Shown here piece by piece: positions 38,291 through 51,249 of a stretch of 64,000 nt of DNA. Position 1 is the stretch's first letter, and each line of letters begins with the position of its first letter. Location: contig VWZF01003276.1 in assembly GCA_013396755.1 (NCBI GenBank), positions 2,605,346 to 2,669,345 on the forward strand. The letters are read 5' to 3'. This DNA comes from Sclerurus mexicanus. Its lineage: Eukaryota > Chordata > Aves > Passeriformes > Furnariidae. The position numbers and the translations under genes were made by a program. The notes under the pieces are model-generated. The model was not told where the DNA came from. It searched no databases and saw only the letters and a program-made list of their open reading frames with translations.

Positions 38291-39003
38291 ATTTCATGCA
38301 TCAGGGATCTGGGGGAAAGATGAACTGATGGTCTTCAGCTACTAAACAGGAAATATTGTTTCCAGTGTGATAAGGAGTCTGTATGGACTGTTCGGTCCTC
38401 ACTCTGCCCACTTCAGGCTGCTCCCTAAAGGCTGACAAAGACCAGCATGTGAGCTAGATGTTTGCCTGAGAGATCAACAAGTGTTTGAGCCCTCTACTCC
38501 TGGGACATTTGAAGTTAAGCACAGCTCAAAATACAGTCAGAAGCGGCATTTTAAAGTGTTAAAATCATTTAACAAACAGCTAACTAAAGAAGAAAAATCC
38601 TACATTACCAGCAGCAAATAGATCAAATTCTGATGTTTGTCATATTGTACTCTCTGTTCAATCGCCTGCTCTATAAACCAAACACTTCATTCTATTAACA
38701 TTTCTGAGATACTTTATCCACTGTAACTCAGTATTTTTTTAGCACATAACTTTGTGAAATATGATCATTTTTTCACCCTAGTTCAATGATTTTTCATGTT
38801 TTCATTAGGCTGAAGAGAATGATGGAGTGCTCTGGTTATACAGATAGTTGCCATATATAAATAGAATTTAACCAGGACTTGAAACTTCCAAGCAATCTAT
38901 ATTTTTCTCACTGAAAAATAACAAATACAAAAGGCATCTAAATATTTGCATTACCACAAACACAAACAAACAAATAAAACCCCACAAACAACATCCATGT
39001 TTG

Positions 39004-39045
39004 TTATATTATCTAAGGATAGAATTATATTATCTAAGGATAGAA
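39004..39045. repeat. Perfect 21-bp tandem duplication
   Basis: A 21-base unit starting TTATATTATCTAAGG occurs twice head to tail with no mismatch (39004-39024 and 39025-39045). This suggests a recent duplication. Confidence 0.9.
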
Positions 39046-40024
39046 CTAATCTTTTCTAATCCAGGAGTTTAAAACTCAGATGTTGAAGCATAAGGTGGTT
39101 ATTCCTTACTCCATGTATAGTCAATAAATACACTTAGTGCCCTCTTCAAGACAAGTTATCTTGCCGTAGCTGGTAACTACCATCAGATTTGTTGCTCCCT
39201 GAAGGTCAAACTGTCTCTCTATTGACTGCAAAGAAAGACCAGGAAGTCCAGTTTACATTTCTATGTTTCATTTTCAAGCTTCTAAAACAAGGGATGTTTT
39301 TATTTGATCTGCCAAGAATTAAATATTTTCAAAGTTTAAAAATTACTAAATAAAATATCAAAACAGACTCACAAACCCAGTTACCTGAAACGAGATTACA
39401 GAAATAGCAACTTCTACACCTGCAACATAGGGCTGAGCAACTATCAGAAACAATGGCATGATGGTGGCTCTGAGACAACAGCTTTAGTGTCTGGAGAAGC
39501 AACAAGACTGCACCAGGAGATATCATGAGGAACACAGACACACTGATTTTGGAAACCACCAAGACTCATCTTAGCAAAATATTCAGAACCTCATGATCAT
39601 AAATGAAGTTTTCATAAGCATTTAGGAAATGCCATTCTTACTAATTCTTAAAATTGGTTAGATCACAACCAAAGATACAGTCTTATTTCAAGACATGAAG
39701 GATTAAGTGGTAAGTATGCCACTAAGCACATTTGTTCTTGGTTAAATCAGGAGCACACTCCACAGAAAAGGAGTGCGTGTGCTTCACTTTCATAGAAATG
39801 TCTTACATGATGCATCCTAAGCTGTGAAGGAAGAAATGCAAGCTTCTTATATAAGAGTCTGAAGTAGGAAAAAACATCAGAACTCCCTAAACTGTCCAAA
39901 ACTCTGCAAAAATCAAATATTTTGGGAACAGAAGATGCATCCCCTCAAAATGGCACTTAATTGATTTCAGTGAATCCACTGCAGCATATTGTGGGAGCAA
40001 AATCATCAGTAAAGTTTACAGCTG

Positions 40025-40048
40025 GAGATGCCTGAGATGCCTGAGATG
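40025..40048. repeat. 9-bp tandem repeat, 2.7 copies
   Basis: The unit GAGATGCCT is repeated head to tail, with a partial third copy. Confidence 0.85.
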
Positions 40049-40983
40049 AAAAGTTTCCAAGAAAATCCAGAGAGGACTGGCAAAGCCAGCTCTTCAAATT
40101 GGCTGAAGTAATGCTAGCAGCACTTCTATTATTACATAATGGATTTTACAGGTATTCAGCCATTATTTTTTCAGGAAGACTCGGAACTATTTACTGTCTT
40201 ATGACAGTTCCAAATCTGGGAGAATATTAAGTAAACAACAAGTTTCAGCTATATAGTTCTGATTTCAGTCATGGCTGACTAATTACTCAGCTTTATCTGT
40301 TAAAAGCTAACTGTTATCTCACAGAAAATTATTGACGCCAGTTCAAAAATATCTCCATTTGCTCAGCCAATCTAAATATCAGATTTATTTTTTTTCCCAG
40401 AATCATAGAAGTTGATTTAAATTATTTTTCTGGAACTGAAAAACACTGCTGTGTGCAAGCAGGGTATTAAACATGGTTTAACTTCAGAGCAAGAATTACA
40501 CCCAAACCAGCGTAAGGCTCTTGTAATACTGAAGCCAAGCTGATCATGTATTGTTCCTTTCCAAAATCTCCATTGTTTATAACCTGTTTGGATTTGCCAG
40601 ACGTTCCTGTTTGACATATTTCAAAAACAGTGTTATAATGCATAGTTCTGCACTATGATTAAATTTATTCTTTTCTAATGAAGTGAGAGATACAAACTTC
40701 TGTTCTAAACTGTATGCTTACCTAGTTACAAGCATAGCCCTATTGTTTTTGAGGCAGCTCAAGACTCTCAAAGGCCACCAATGCCCGTTAACCTCGGTGG
40801 GTTCCCACACAGTCCTCCCTAACTGCCTTTGTTGTTCTCCTGTGAATATGAACATTTTCAAAGGAGCTTTTACAGGTTTTATATTCATGATGAATGTGGT
40901 GATTTCCCAAGCAAAATATTAACTACAAAAATTCAATGTAGCTTCTGAAGGGAATGTAACTATCATTAAAATATAACAGCTTG

Positions 40984-41027
40984 TTTCCCTTTCCCTTCCC
41001 TTTTCCCTTTTCCCTTCCTCTCTCCTG
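40984..41027. repeat. Pyrimidine tract (CCCTT units)
   Basis: An irregular repeat of CCCTTT and CCCTTTT units with almost no purines on the plus strand. It is simple-sequence DNA. Confidence 0.8.
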
Positions 41028-41588
41028 TGACCCCCTCTCCTCAAACCACTCCTAATCACACTGTTGCTTTACCTTACTACAGTGATGAACTGTGATACTG
41101 TTTTGAGAGTGACTGCCTCACAGAACATCCACCCAAATTTTTGTCACGCTATTTACTTCATCCACATGCAATGCAGCCTATTTTTACTGTACCTGGAAGT
41201 GGGTTGACATTAAAGTGAATTAACTACTGTTAATGACAATTGACACAAAACTATGCCTGTCTTTATCATTCATGCTGGTCAGTCTGATAGTACTGCTCTG
41301 ATTACAGGACTATAATAAAAACAATTATATTAAACTACTACCTGTTGCGATATCCTAAAATTTGTATAATTAAGGTTTATGAGCTGCTACATGTAACGTC
41401 TTTGAGCTTTGAAGCCTCTTCTCATCAAAAACCCTGCAGAACCTCCTCATGGATTTCATATGTGGAAAGTACAGACAGGTAAGATGAGCTGAGTAAATGC
41501 ATTGGACTGGATTCGTGTACTAATTTATCAAAAGTAAAGCTACAAAAATGCAAACTAGTTTTCTTCTTTTTATATGAGAATCACAAAT

Positions 41589-41636
41589 TTCAGTCCAATA
41601 CTTTGTGGATAAATTCAGTCCAATACTTTGTGGATA
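41589..41636. repeat. 25-bp period tandem duplication
   Basis: Two copies of a 23-base core (TTCAGTCCAATACTTTGTGG onward) with identical sequence and a 25-base period, at 41589-41611 and 41614-41636. Confidence 0.9.
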
Positions 41637-44600
41637 GATTTCTTCTACCTGTCCTTTATTTAGGGAAGATACTTATACTTGAATTGTGACAGCTGATCGT
41701 CCTTGTCATAGTTTCGGTTTCTCTGAACAGGACTGCACCACCACACATTTGTTGGTGATTTTTGTTAGCCTCAAGTCATAGTTATTACTTATTCTCTCTT
41801 ACCCATTCTTGCAATTTTTGCTTCTTCAAAGTAATTTTTTGCATTCTCCTCCCTTTCTATGCTCCTTACACTCCCTGATACTGGTTTTATCTACACACTG
41901 ACTCTGTTTCTCACTCACTGTAAATCTTTGGTGGTGCTTTTGTCTGTGCACTTACAGATTGTGTTGGCTCTGACACTTTGGCACTCGGTCCTGCTCCACC
42001 TTCTCCCCTGTGTTTCCTTCCCTTCCACCCTCTAATGATTGCTTTCCCTAAATTCCATTCATTAGAGAGGTCAGGAACTACAGCGTCACAGCCACATGGA
42101 AAAGTGCTTCCTTTACTTCCCATTTTAAGATAATCTCTGTTCCAGATGGTTATAAGCATTACTGGTTTTGAACTACTAGTGTGCATTTGCTCTAAAATTA
42201 GGCAACAGAGTGTACAAGCATTAAATTGCAAAACACAGAGAGAGAGCAGAAATTGCCATGTTGGTTGTTACAGCTGTTTGCCACACCTATAATTGGCATT
42301 ATCTGACAATTCCTATTCAGTGGTGTTTTTTTAGTTCTGAATACTTCACCAGATCTCCATTCCCATATCTTAAATTTTCCAGCTGGGCATCTGCTTTGAG
42401 ACAGTATCAGACCTAATGGAACAACAATGTAAGAATGAATCCATAGAAAAGCCAGCTTTGTCCACCTTTTACTCATGTTAAAAAATGCAGGTAAACTTTT
42501 TCTTTGGAAACTTTTATATACCCATATTTGGGAGTAGAAGTTTGAAGCTTAGCAGGGAATAGCCTGGAGTAAGAGAAGAGCTTTTTCTCATATACATGGG
42601 AGGAGAGGAGACAGGTAGGAGGGTGTCCTGGGACAGTTCAGGACTCAGACTCTTGAGAACTGAATTTTGGACCAGAGTGAAAAAAGGTCAAAGTGAAGAG
42701 TTAAAAACTGTCTACACAAGACAGAAGTCCTCTAGGATGTGGTCCTGTTTAGAGGAGGCATCTCACCATTCTTCTGCTGTAGCAAACATGACACAGGCAA
42801 ACAAACTCCCCACGCTCTGGTGAGAGCACACAGGAAGGATGGGTATACATACAATTTAAAGGCTTGAAGTGGCTCACAATAGGGTATCTATATCATTGCC
42901 AGCTTGGTGAAGTTGCTTCTTAGTGTTTGAAAATCTGATAAAGTAGGCCTTATACTGTGAAATACCAATGTTCCATTGGTCTTTTAAGCCCTGTGAAGTG
43001 GCACACAACAAACCTGTCACAGAAAGAAAAATAAATCTGATACTGCAGAAAAGCAGTTGTTTGCATTACCTTGTCCTCATTTCCCCTGTACTACAATATA
43101 TTTGCTTTACAATATACTCTTTCAGATACTTCAGTATGTATACTTCAGGGATACATCCCACTGGTTTGCAAAAACCCTATACCTCATTCAGAGCACACCA
43201 GGTCCTACTCAGAGATGCCTTCCAGAGAAGACTATTGGCTCTCCAGCCTTGCCTCTTTTTCTGCAGAAGTTGTAAAGCGTGTGGTAAAGTAGACTTATGT
43301 CTTGCAGAACAGAAGGGATCATTCCACTGCTGAACACTTTCAAGAATAAATGGATTCTATATTTGTCTCTGCCACAAACTTCCACAAAAGGTACTTCATG
43401 GACCTGTGTTGTTTCAGGAATATGTATAACTCCCTAGTACATGTAAAGAGTGAAGTCCCTGTGATTAATAAATCCCTTGACTATGTCTGCTTTTCAGCCT
43501 GCCTGCTATGTTGTCCCCAGACACCTCAACGGGAAGCCTGAATCCCCACTAGCCAGAACAAATACCAGCCAGAAGACTCAGAACTGGAGATGGCTCAACT
43601 TCCACGTCCTGATTCACAAGAATGTGGGAAGAGTCAGAGCCTGCAAATCCTTCAGTCCCAGAGCTAGAAACAGCAGCTACACTGTGATCCAGATACTTCT
43701 ACTGAATAAAAGGTTTCATGACAGCAGAATAAGGAATGCATTATTCACTTTTATCTACCCAATTTCAAAGTCATAAGTAGAGACAAAGTTCTCCTTGTAT
43801 TTCCTGCAGCTGAAACCACCTCTCTTTGCTCCTTCTGGTAAACCTTGACAGCCACTGCACATGAGTCATCCCATAGCAAAACCACACCTTTTTCAGTATA
43901 TGTCAGGGTCCTAAGTGCACCAAGGTGCCTTACTGGTGTTGATGAAACTCACCTGGAGCCTCTCTGACTGCCCTGCCGATGGTCCAGGGCTTCGTTTCAA
44001 CTCAGTCGCTGTGCCAGAGATGCCACAGGAGTGCCAGCCTCTAGCTCTGCCTCTTGCCTGGGCTTCAGATCCACACTGGAGTCTTGTCTCCAATTCTGTC
44101 TCTGACCTCATCTCCTTTTGTTCCCAGACAGATACCCTTGATGACCACTACTCCAGTCTAGAGCTGTTGATGGAGCCTGTTACTGGCACCTGGCTGTGCC
44201 TGCCATGTTTGGCTCTCCTTGGAAAGCACCCCACTGGTTAGGGCACAGCCTGCACTGGGGTGACTATCAGCCCCAAGGTCCCTGTCCCACAAAGGAGAAT
44301 GCTGCTATGGAGTAATAGATAGCGTACATTTAGCTTCACTTACAAGACACTTAATCTCCAGGTAGGAACTTGGTCAAGCTGTGACAAGAAATCGTACTCC
44401 AGAACACCAGGTTAGACAAGTACTGCCCAAATCCTGCCTTTCCTGAACACAGAGTATATGTCCATTAAATTCCTGTTCTCTTGTTCTTCCATTTCATAAA
44501 TGCTGTTCACTTACTAGAATTACTGGTGATTCAAAATCCATGAGATTCGATGTTCCTCATTCATCTCCCACACACCTCCCCCTTTAGAAGAGTATGAAGT

Positions 44601-45399
44601 ACCATTGAAGCACCTTTTACAAAATGCTTTGGCAGTGCATCAGATCCCTCCACCCCCAAACACCTTTTGCTTTCAGAAACTGTATCTGAGTCGGACACTG
44701 GCATCTATAAAAAGCACTCACTTGAGTGCCATCTGTCAATGAGTCTTCAGCAAGGCTATAAAACAAGGGCACTGACAAACACATGCCAAAACACAGTGTA
44801 CGTCAGTTTGAGCATTTACAAAAAATATTCCCTGTTATATAACCAGGGCAGCAATCCTATATGCTTCCTCAGCCTTTTACGTCAGCCTCCTATCAGAGTT
44901 GGCATTTGATGTTGGCTTTCCACCTTTTTCCATCAGTCAGCCTCAACAAAGCGAATATTATCTATGTCTTTGCCAATTTTAACACCAGAGTCAAGATGCT
45001 GAGTGGCCACAGCAAGTGCAAACCTCGTGGTGTGATGTAGTTTGAGGTAAGTAGAGACAATGTTTTCCTGGAAAAATGTATCCAAAGCAGACATATGCCC
45101 ACTGAACCTAAAGCATGAGTCTACAATAGGATTGGTGATAAGAAAATGGCCTGATAATTAGGATGCTGGATGCTCACCCTAGCTCTACTCCTAAAAAGCT
45201 GTATGACCTTGAGCTATTTCTCTCCAGTTAGGAACTTAATGCTTTCTCCAGATACCTTATTTGACCAATCCTGTTACCATTCCCAGCACGTTTTACATGG
45301 TGTGATCACCTCCAGTGACTTGGCACATTCCTGCAGGGCAAGTTCACACCACGAAAATGTGCACAACTTTCTGGTGGTGGCTGGCTCCTGAAAAGCGAG

Positions 45400-45840
45400 G
45401 TGTTTTTCCTTGGCAGTAACAGCAGCAGTTCTGACTCTGCTGGCCAATGGGCAAGCGCAGGAGGAGGTATCTAGGTGTCTGACAGCTGCCAAAATATCTG
45501 CTTCCCATCCTCTCCCGGATAAAGATGGTAGGCTGGATTTTGTCATTTGTACCACTTCGATGTAGCTGCAGTACTGGCTATGGCTGACTGAACCAGTCCA
45601 TGTCTGCAAAACAGGCCATTGCTGTGGAGGAAATCCAGTCTGTCCCTGTAAATCCTGACCGGACCTGTGAGCCCAGGGCAAACTCCCCTGGCACTAGACC
45701 AGGAGTAAAGGCATCCCCCGGCTCTGCATGGTGCAGCTAATGTGCCATGGTCAGCTGTGAAACCCTGAAAAAGACAATACTCAAAGAGATGTGGCAAGTG
45801 TGTGGGAAGGAGGGGAAGGCTCCTGTAACCTGGGCAGAAG
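45400..45840. other. CpG-richer patch with overlapping minus frames
   Basis: GC and CpG are locally raised (AAGCGAGG, AAGCGCAGG, TCCCGGAT, CACTTCGATG, GACCGGACC, CCCCCGGC). Two overlapping minus frames are open: 135 codons at 45274-45681 and 84 codons at 45543-45797. Neither product resembles a known protein. It may be an old gene fragment, a regulatory element or a diverged repeat. Confidence 0.25.
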
Positions 45841-47946
45841 AGCGGGATGAGGAGAGGTGGTACTGAAATGGCTGCTAGTGACAGGTAGCCAAGTGACAGA
45901 ACTAATCAGCACATTTGACTAATGATCTTGATTGCCAAATACATTCCCGAAAGTCCCATGGGAAGATGTTAAAAAATAACATTCTTGTTGAAGGCAGTGA
46001 GGAAGACAGATGTCTATTTCCCTGTCCTTTTTGACTGCAAAGAAAGTTTCATTTTTATTCGTATTCTTAATACTAAATGGGCAAAGAAAGTCATGAAGCA
46101 GAGCAGTTGTGAAAACTGCCTCTGCAGAAACATTTATTACCCATACTATTTTCTGCAGTAGTTTCATGAGGAGCCATCACTGGGAAAAGAGACAAATTAC
46201 TAGGCTGGCACTTGCAGGTCCCAAAACCTCTCCTCAGTGAAACGGATAATGTTAGCAAGAGGATATGATGTACAGTGACAAGTCTCTGGCTATCACTACA
46301 TTCAGCAATTCAAGGTAAAGAGAAGGGATGAAGATAAGTCATGAAAAGGAAAGAAAACAGGTTTAATCTGAGATTTTAGGCCATGTGATATAAAATTGAC
46401 TATTAAAAACAAAATGGGCAAGTAATTATACTACACTCTTTGACTGTATTATTTTGTTTCTATGTCAAAATTTCTCTTTTCTAAAATAGATACTTTACAT
46501 ATTTGAGGACTTACAGCTTCTCTCATCTCCTGTTTGGTTTAGAGCCTTTTCATAATAATATTAAAATAAAGAGTAAAAAAGAGGGGATGAACTGGGAATT
46601 CAGCCACTAATCCCAAAATAGAAAAGATGGTGGTCTTGTTTCCTGACATTAAAGGTCTCAGGAGGAAAGGCAGCAGGTTGAAAAAAGAGAAAAGTATCTT
46701 CCTTCCATGACATTTATCAGATTTTCCCCATTTTTTTCAGACCAAAATATTGTCAACATCAAATTGTTCTCAACACTTTTGCATTAAAACAGCATTTTCT
46801 AGTGGAAAACTTCTGTCAAATGTCATGACCAACTCTATTCAGCAACTTCTGTTGCCATGGAGATCTTATCAAGGTTACAAATAGAGCACTAGAAATAATA
46901 TTTTCTCAGCCTCGCTGGGCAAATTCTTGCTCCCAAGAGCAATCACCTGCAAGAAGGGAGGGGCAGGATAGCCTGAAGTGGAGATTGCAACACTTTCCAG
47001 GACAGTTGAATCATTTTGGGAGATACTTAACCTACTTAAAACAGTTATTCCTGACGTTATTTTTTAATTTATCTTCTTTTTCTAGATAAACATATCTGGG
47101 AATCTCTAGGCTCTAAGTAAATGTTTGCTAATGTTTTCCTCTAAAGGTAACATGCCGAACTCTCCATGCTTATGTCTGCCTTTTTAGCTACACTTTTGTC
47201 TTTTTCCCTTGGAAAAAAAAAATCAACCTTGCCTTTTTACGATTTCAGTTCATATGGTCCCTGTCTCTGTCTATTTTTATGGAGCAGGGAATGGTAGGCA
47301 ATAGATAGCTATTGATATCAGACAGTACTGAGTGAGAACCAGACTCCAAGGATAATAATTAAACTATATTTGTTAGTAGTGCCTCCAGTTTGGACCCGCA
47401 AAGTATAGATCACACACCAATGACATGGTCTTGTCTGTGTCTGTACACATGGATATACACACCTCCTTAGTAACAGTTATCAGCTGCATCATCCCTGCCC
47501 TGATGAAACCAATGAAGGAGGGTGTTTTAAGCAGTATCCCTTAGAGGAGTTACTCTGGGACATATCTGTAATATGAGACAGATCCACATTCTGCTTTCAT
47601 TCACTAATAAGGGGACTGCCTTTTTGAATCCAGAGATCCCTTGCTCTGTATCTTTACTGAGAACATCGTTCTCATGAAGCTTCTTGATTATCAGCTCCAA
47701 AACCAGCTCCTCTCTACCTACCAGAGAAAAGTCCTCAGAACTCCTTGCCCTAAATGCACCCAGTTCCACTTTTTCTGGTCTACAAATCTTCAAGAGCATG
47801 GTAAATGCTCCTCTAAGGCAACAGGAAATGGACCCAGAAATACAATGGCCATGGGACCTTAGGCACTCACCCAGTATAAATTCACTCTGCTGGTTCAAAT
47901 GCATTAAGGCAATTTTGATGGATTAATTTTGCACTGGCAGATTTTA

Positions 47947-48492
47947 TGCCAGATCAAGCACTGTCCATCTTTGCATGGACACTCTAAAGCCTGAATAAAC
48001 ACACAAAACCAATATCCACACCACAACGCATTCAACAGAAACGGGATCATATGCCCACCCATCATCTGGCTGAGATTTGCATCCCTGTGTGATGCAGGAA
48101 GGAATATGTAGGGCACAAATAGTCATGGCACCAAGGCCAGGGAGGAATTCACAGTCCATACATAAATGGAAGATTCTCCCTTGCATCATGGGATTATGAC
48201 TGGGTCTGCAGAAACCACCGTTTGATGTGGCAACTTCTGTTTTCCTAGCCAGCACCACCTTTGGCTTGCTCTCCTCCCAAGGGTGCACCCCAGCAATGCA
48301 GGCTAACTGGTTGTACCTGGAAGGATTGGCATCAGCCCTCTGAAGCAGGGGTTTCGTCATCCTAATGAGGGGTGGACTGGACCACTCCTTGGTGACAATA
48401 TCCGAACACTTCAGAGCAGAATACTTACAATGATTAACAGAGTCTGTCATTCCACTTGCAAAGCTATTGATGATAGGGTTATCACTCCTCAA
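47947..48492 (-). other. Longest open frame of the window (182 codons), unidentified
   Basis: Minus-strand ATG at 48492 to a stop at 47944. The product has scattered cysteines (around residues 112-150) and a hydrophobic stretch near the C-terminus (VECVVVWILVLCVYSGF), but no motif order I recognise. A 67-132 codon frame in another register overlaps it or lies beside it on each side. By length alone, about one frame this long is expected by chance in 64 kb at roughly 40 percent GC or a little above. I list it only because it is the longest, not as a gene. Confidence 0.12.
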
Positions 48493-49390
48493 ACACGTCT
48501 TTAGGTTGGAGAATTTTTAGCTACTTGTGGTTTTACAGCTTTCCCAACCTTTGGCCATGCTTAAGCAATTCAATAAAAATGAATGCTTCAGCAACACCTG
48601 AAGATAGAAAGTAGGGAATAACCAGTGTGCTTTCAAGACCTAAGTGGTCAACAACGGAATAAAATACATTCATCTGCTTACAGAGTGAACCTAAAATGCT
48701 CTCACAGTGGCCTTATCAAAAAAGAATGGTTAAAGAGCAATTGTGCAGGTCTCAGGTCTCTTTTATGTAAGCCTAAGGAGGCAGTTAGGAGGCAAGAAAA
48801 GGGTTCTGCTCTTGTTAGGGATGATGGGAAATCTGAGACCATAGTTCCACAGTAACCAATTTTCAGCAGAAACATCCCCACCTTCACCTCCCACCGGCCA
48901 AGCAGGTCCTTCACAGCTGCACTATGCAACACCATGCCTCCACCACCACTCCTAAAACACTGCTGTGAACTCCACAAAGGTGTCACTTGGAGATAAAAAC
49001 AAAACAAAGGCTCATCTTTAATATGGATTACTTCGTTGGTCTGGCTCGTGACTTCTGTGTTGTCTGACTGAGGGACTAACTCCTTGCAGTGCAGGGGAAG
49101 GAAAGCGTACATGGGGGTACAAGGAAAGGAAGTAAGAACCCCTTTACCTGTCACTCCTACCAGATTCCTGATACTGTGAAACCACAGCCTGGGGTCTCAA
49201 CCTCTAAGAGGTCTAACCTCTTGAAAATAAATCTAACCAACACCTAAGAAAAAAAGACAGGCCATCTTGTGCTGTCTTGACAGGTTTAAAAGTGGCACCT
49301 TGTTGAACCACTGCACATGTTGTCTGGTAAATAAATCTTCAATTTATAATGACTTTGGCAAGTTTCTTTTGACTAAGACGCTTTCTTTGT

Positions 49391-49442
49391 AAAAAAAACC
49401 CAACCAAACACACAAAAAGAACCCAAAACAAAACAAAAAAAA
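49391..49442. repeat. A-rich tract
   Basis: An A-run with CCCAA and CAAAA interruptions, 60 bases after a TAAATAAATC word at about 49.33 kb. This is low-complexity DNA. A retrocopied transcript tail is possible but no body is recognised. Confidence 0.75.
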
Positions 49443-50907
49443 GCATCTCTGTCCTCTATGTTACAAATACTTAGGATGATATTAGAAATGCCAAGAAAAT
49501 TGTGAAGAGAAATTAACAGATACTTAGGAGTTTGGACACAATGAAAAAGTGACCATAAATATCCTTAAGTAAGTTTGTTTCAGTAAATAACAATAACGAA
49601 AAGTCATAAAGCAACTAGCTGTTCTAGGAAACCAGCAAAGTGACTAACATGCTTTTCAATCATAAAATGATCTAGGAAAAACAAATCGGTAAAGTGCACG
49701 TATAAGTCTTTCTTAAGTCCCCAAACTACTGAGCAGTAGTTTCTCATCATTCAATGTAGTTACCTAAAGCTTTCAATTCAGCTGTATGATCATTATAAAA
49801 AAGCACTGTGGACTGTAACTTCTGTACTCAACAGATGATAATCTCTGATGTGGGATTTTCTATCCCCAATGTAGGTCACCTTACTAAGGTCAAAGAAAAG
49901 AGAAGATTTTTACCAGCAGATCTGTTTTAAAGAAATAAATTTCCCTTTAATTTTGTACACCTGTACTAAAAAATGGAGGCAATAAAAACCAGGAGATCAA
50001 TCTTCAGTGTTTCCCAATAAAAACTATTTGCTTGTTCGAATCTGTCAGGTTTTGTAGGCCATTTAAAAATAATCATGAAAGTATAAAAGAGAGAGCTTGG
50101 CCCTTAACATGTCATGTGCATTAAACTCTTTTTGAACATTCCTTCTTGACTTCCATTCTGGAATAGCCTCATTAGTATGGTTTATGAGTCATTAATTCAC
50201 CTTGTCAATATTATCAGAAGTTCTCTTACATAGTTTGCCAACTATTACCAGTTCAGAGAAAGGAGAAATGTGGCACAGTTGTAAGAAATCAGTTCAGGGA
50301 CGTGAGCTGCATTCATATCTATGCTGACAATTGCTCTGCTGTCCTGCACGCTCTTCTATCACTTGCCCTTACCCTGCTTCTGAGATTTGGAAATTCTTTT
50401 GTCCACATAGGACTCTTCAGATAGAGGACTGTGTCATGTGGGCAGGCTAGTGTAAAACGTATGAACAGTCCTTGAAATGAGGATGAGGAAGAGTCTCCTC
50501 AGCAGGGAGTTGTCCCCAGTCATCCACAGCCTACCCATGCCCTAACTTCTACGCAGCACTGGTCATCTACCCCATTACTAAAGGGCACACTTAAGTACCT
50601 AAGAAAGATGATACAGATTTTCGTCTAGCCTAGGCACACTCCTACAACCTAGGATAAGCCAAGAGAAGGAACTGGTGCTCAGACCTGCTGTGTAATTCAG
50701 CACTTCATGTTTTATGTTTTAGGTAGCCGCAGACTGCTTTTTATCTTAATCTGAGACACCTGCCTTTCCGTGGGTTGCCATGGAGCCACAGTGTGTGAAT
50801 TCCACCCGGGGAACCAGGATCCTGCAAGGAAAATCCACTTTGACAAGGCTGAAGTCCCCCGTAGATTTAACATAACTAGTGTCAGAAATAAATAACTACT
50901 ACTTTCA

Positions 50908-51249
50908 TATGGCAGAGCTGTAGTAATTAAATATACAAGTTATTTTTCTGTTAATTTTGTCAGGTAGTTTGCTGCTAATAACTACTCCCTGTGCTCCCTC
51001 TGGGCTAAATTTGATATTTGTTCCCTCTTGATACCAATGCATTTGCAAGCCATATTCTTCAGGGTCATAAACTTCCCTAATGACTGAATTAACAGCATGA
51101 AATTCCACCTTGTAGGACTGACGAAACTGGACTTTGAAAAAATACTGTCTTTTTCTTTTTCCCACAAGAAAAAAAGGTGCTATAAACATCATCCCATATG
51201 GAGCTGGTTTATGTTTCAGTTTGTTGATATTTTTGTCCAGCTTTGTCAT
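50908..51249 (-). other. Unidentified protein-like ORF (114 codons)
   Basis: Minus-strand ATG at 51249 to a stop at 50905, in an AT-rich setting where a frame this long is somewhat unusual. The product is compositionally protein-like: basic N-terminus (KLDKNINKLKHK), hydrophobic GMMFIAPFFLVG, a KRKRQYFF turn, then an extracellular-looking stretch with VEFHAVNSVIREVYDPEEYG, MHWYQEG and KFSPEGAQGVV. Just upstream, in another register, MAVFAFIIIYFVQ would read as a membrane segment before stops, hinting at a frameshifted membrane protein. AG/GT-like junctions flank the middle part, so a single exon is also possible. I recognise no family. It could be a pseudogene, an exon or chance. Confidence 0.25.

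Noticed and set aside
40399..40412. AGAATCATAGAA word resembling a CR1 end
   Set aside because: Isolated 12-base match without adjoining CR1 sequence.
49320..49442. AATAAA-type word followed by an A-rich tract, as in a retrocopied transcript
   Set aside because: No recognisable transcript body and no target-site duplication seen; the A-tract is heavily interrupted and similar tracts occur elsewhere in the window.
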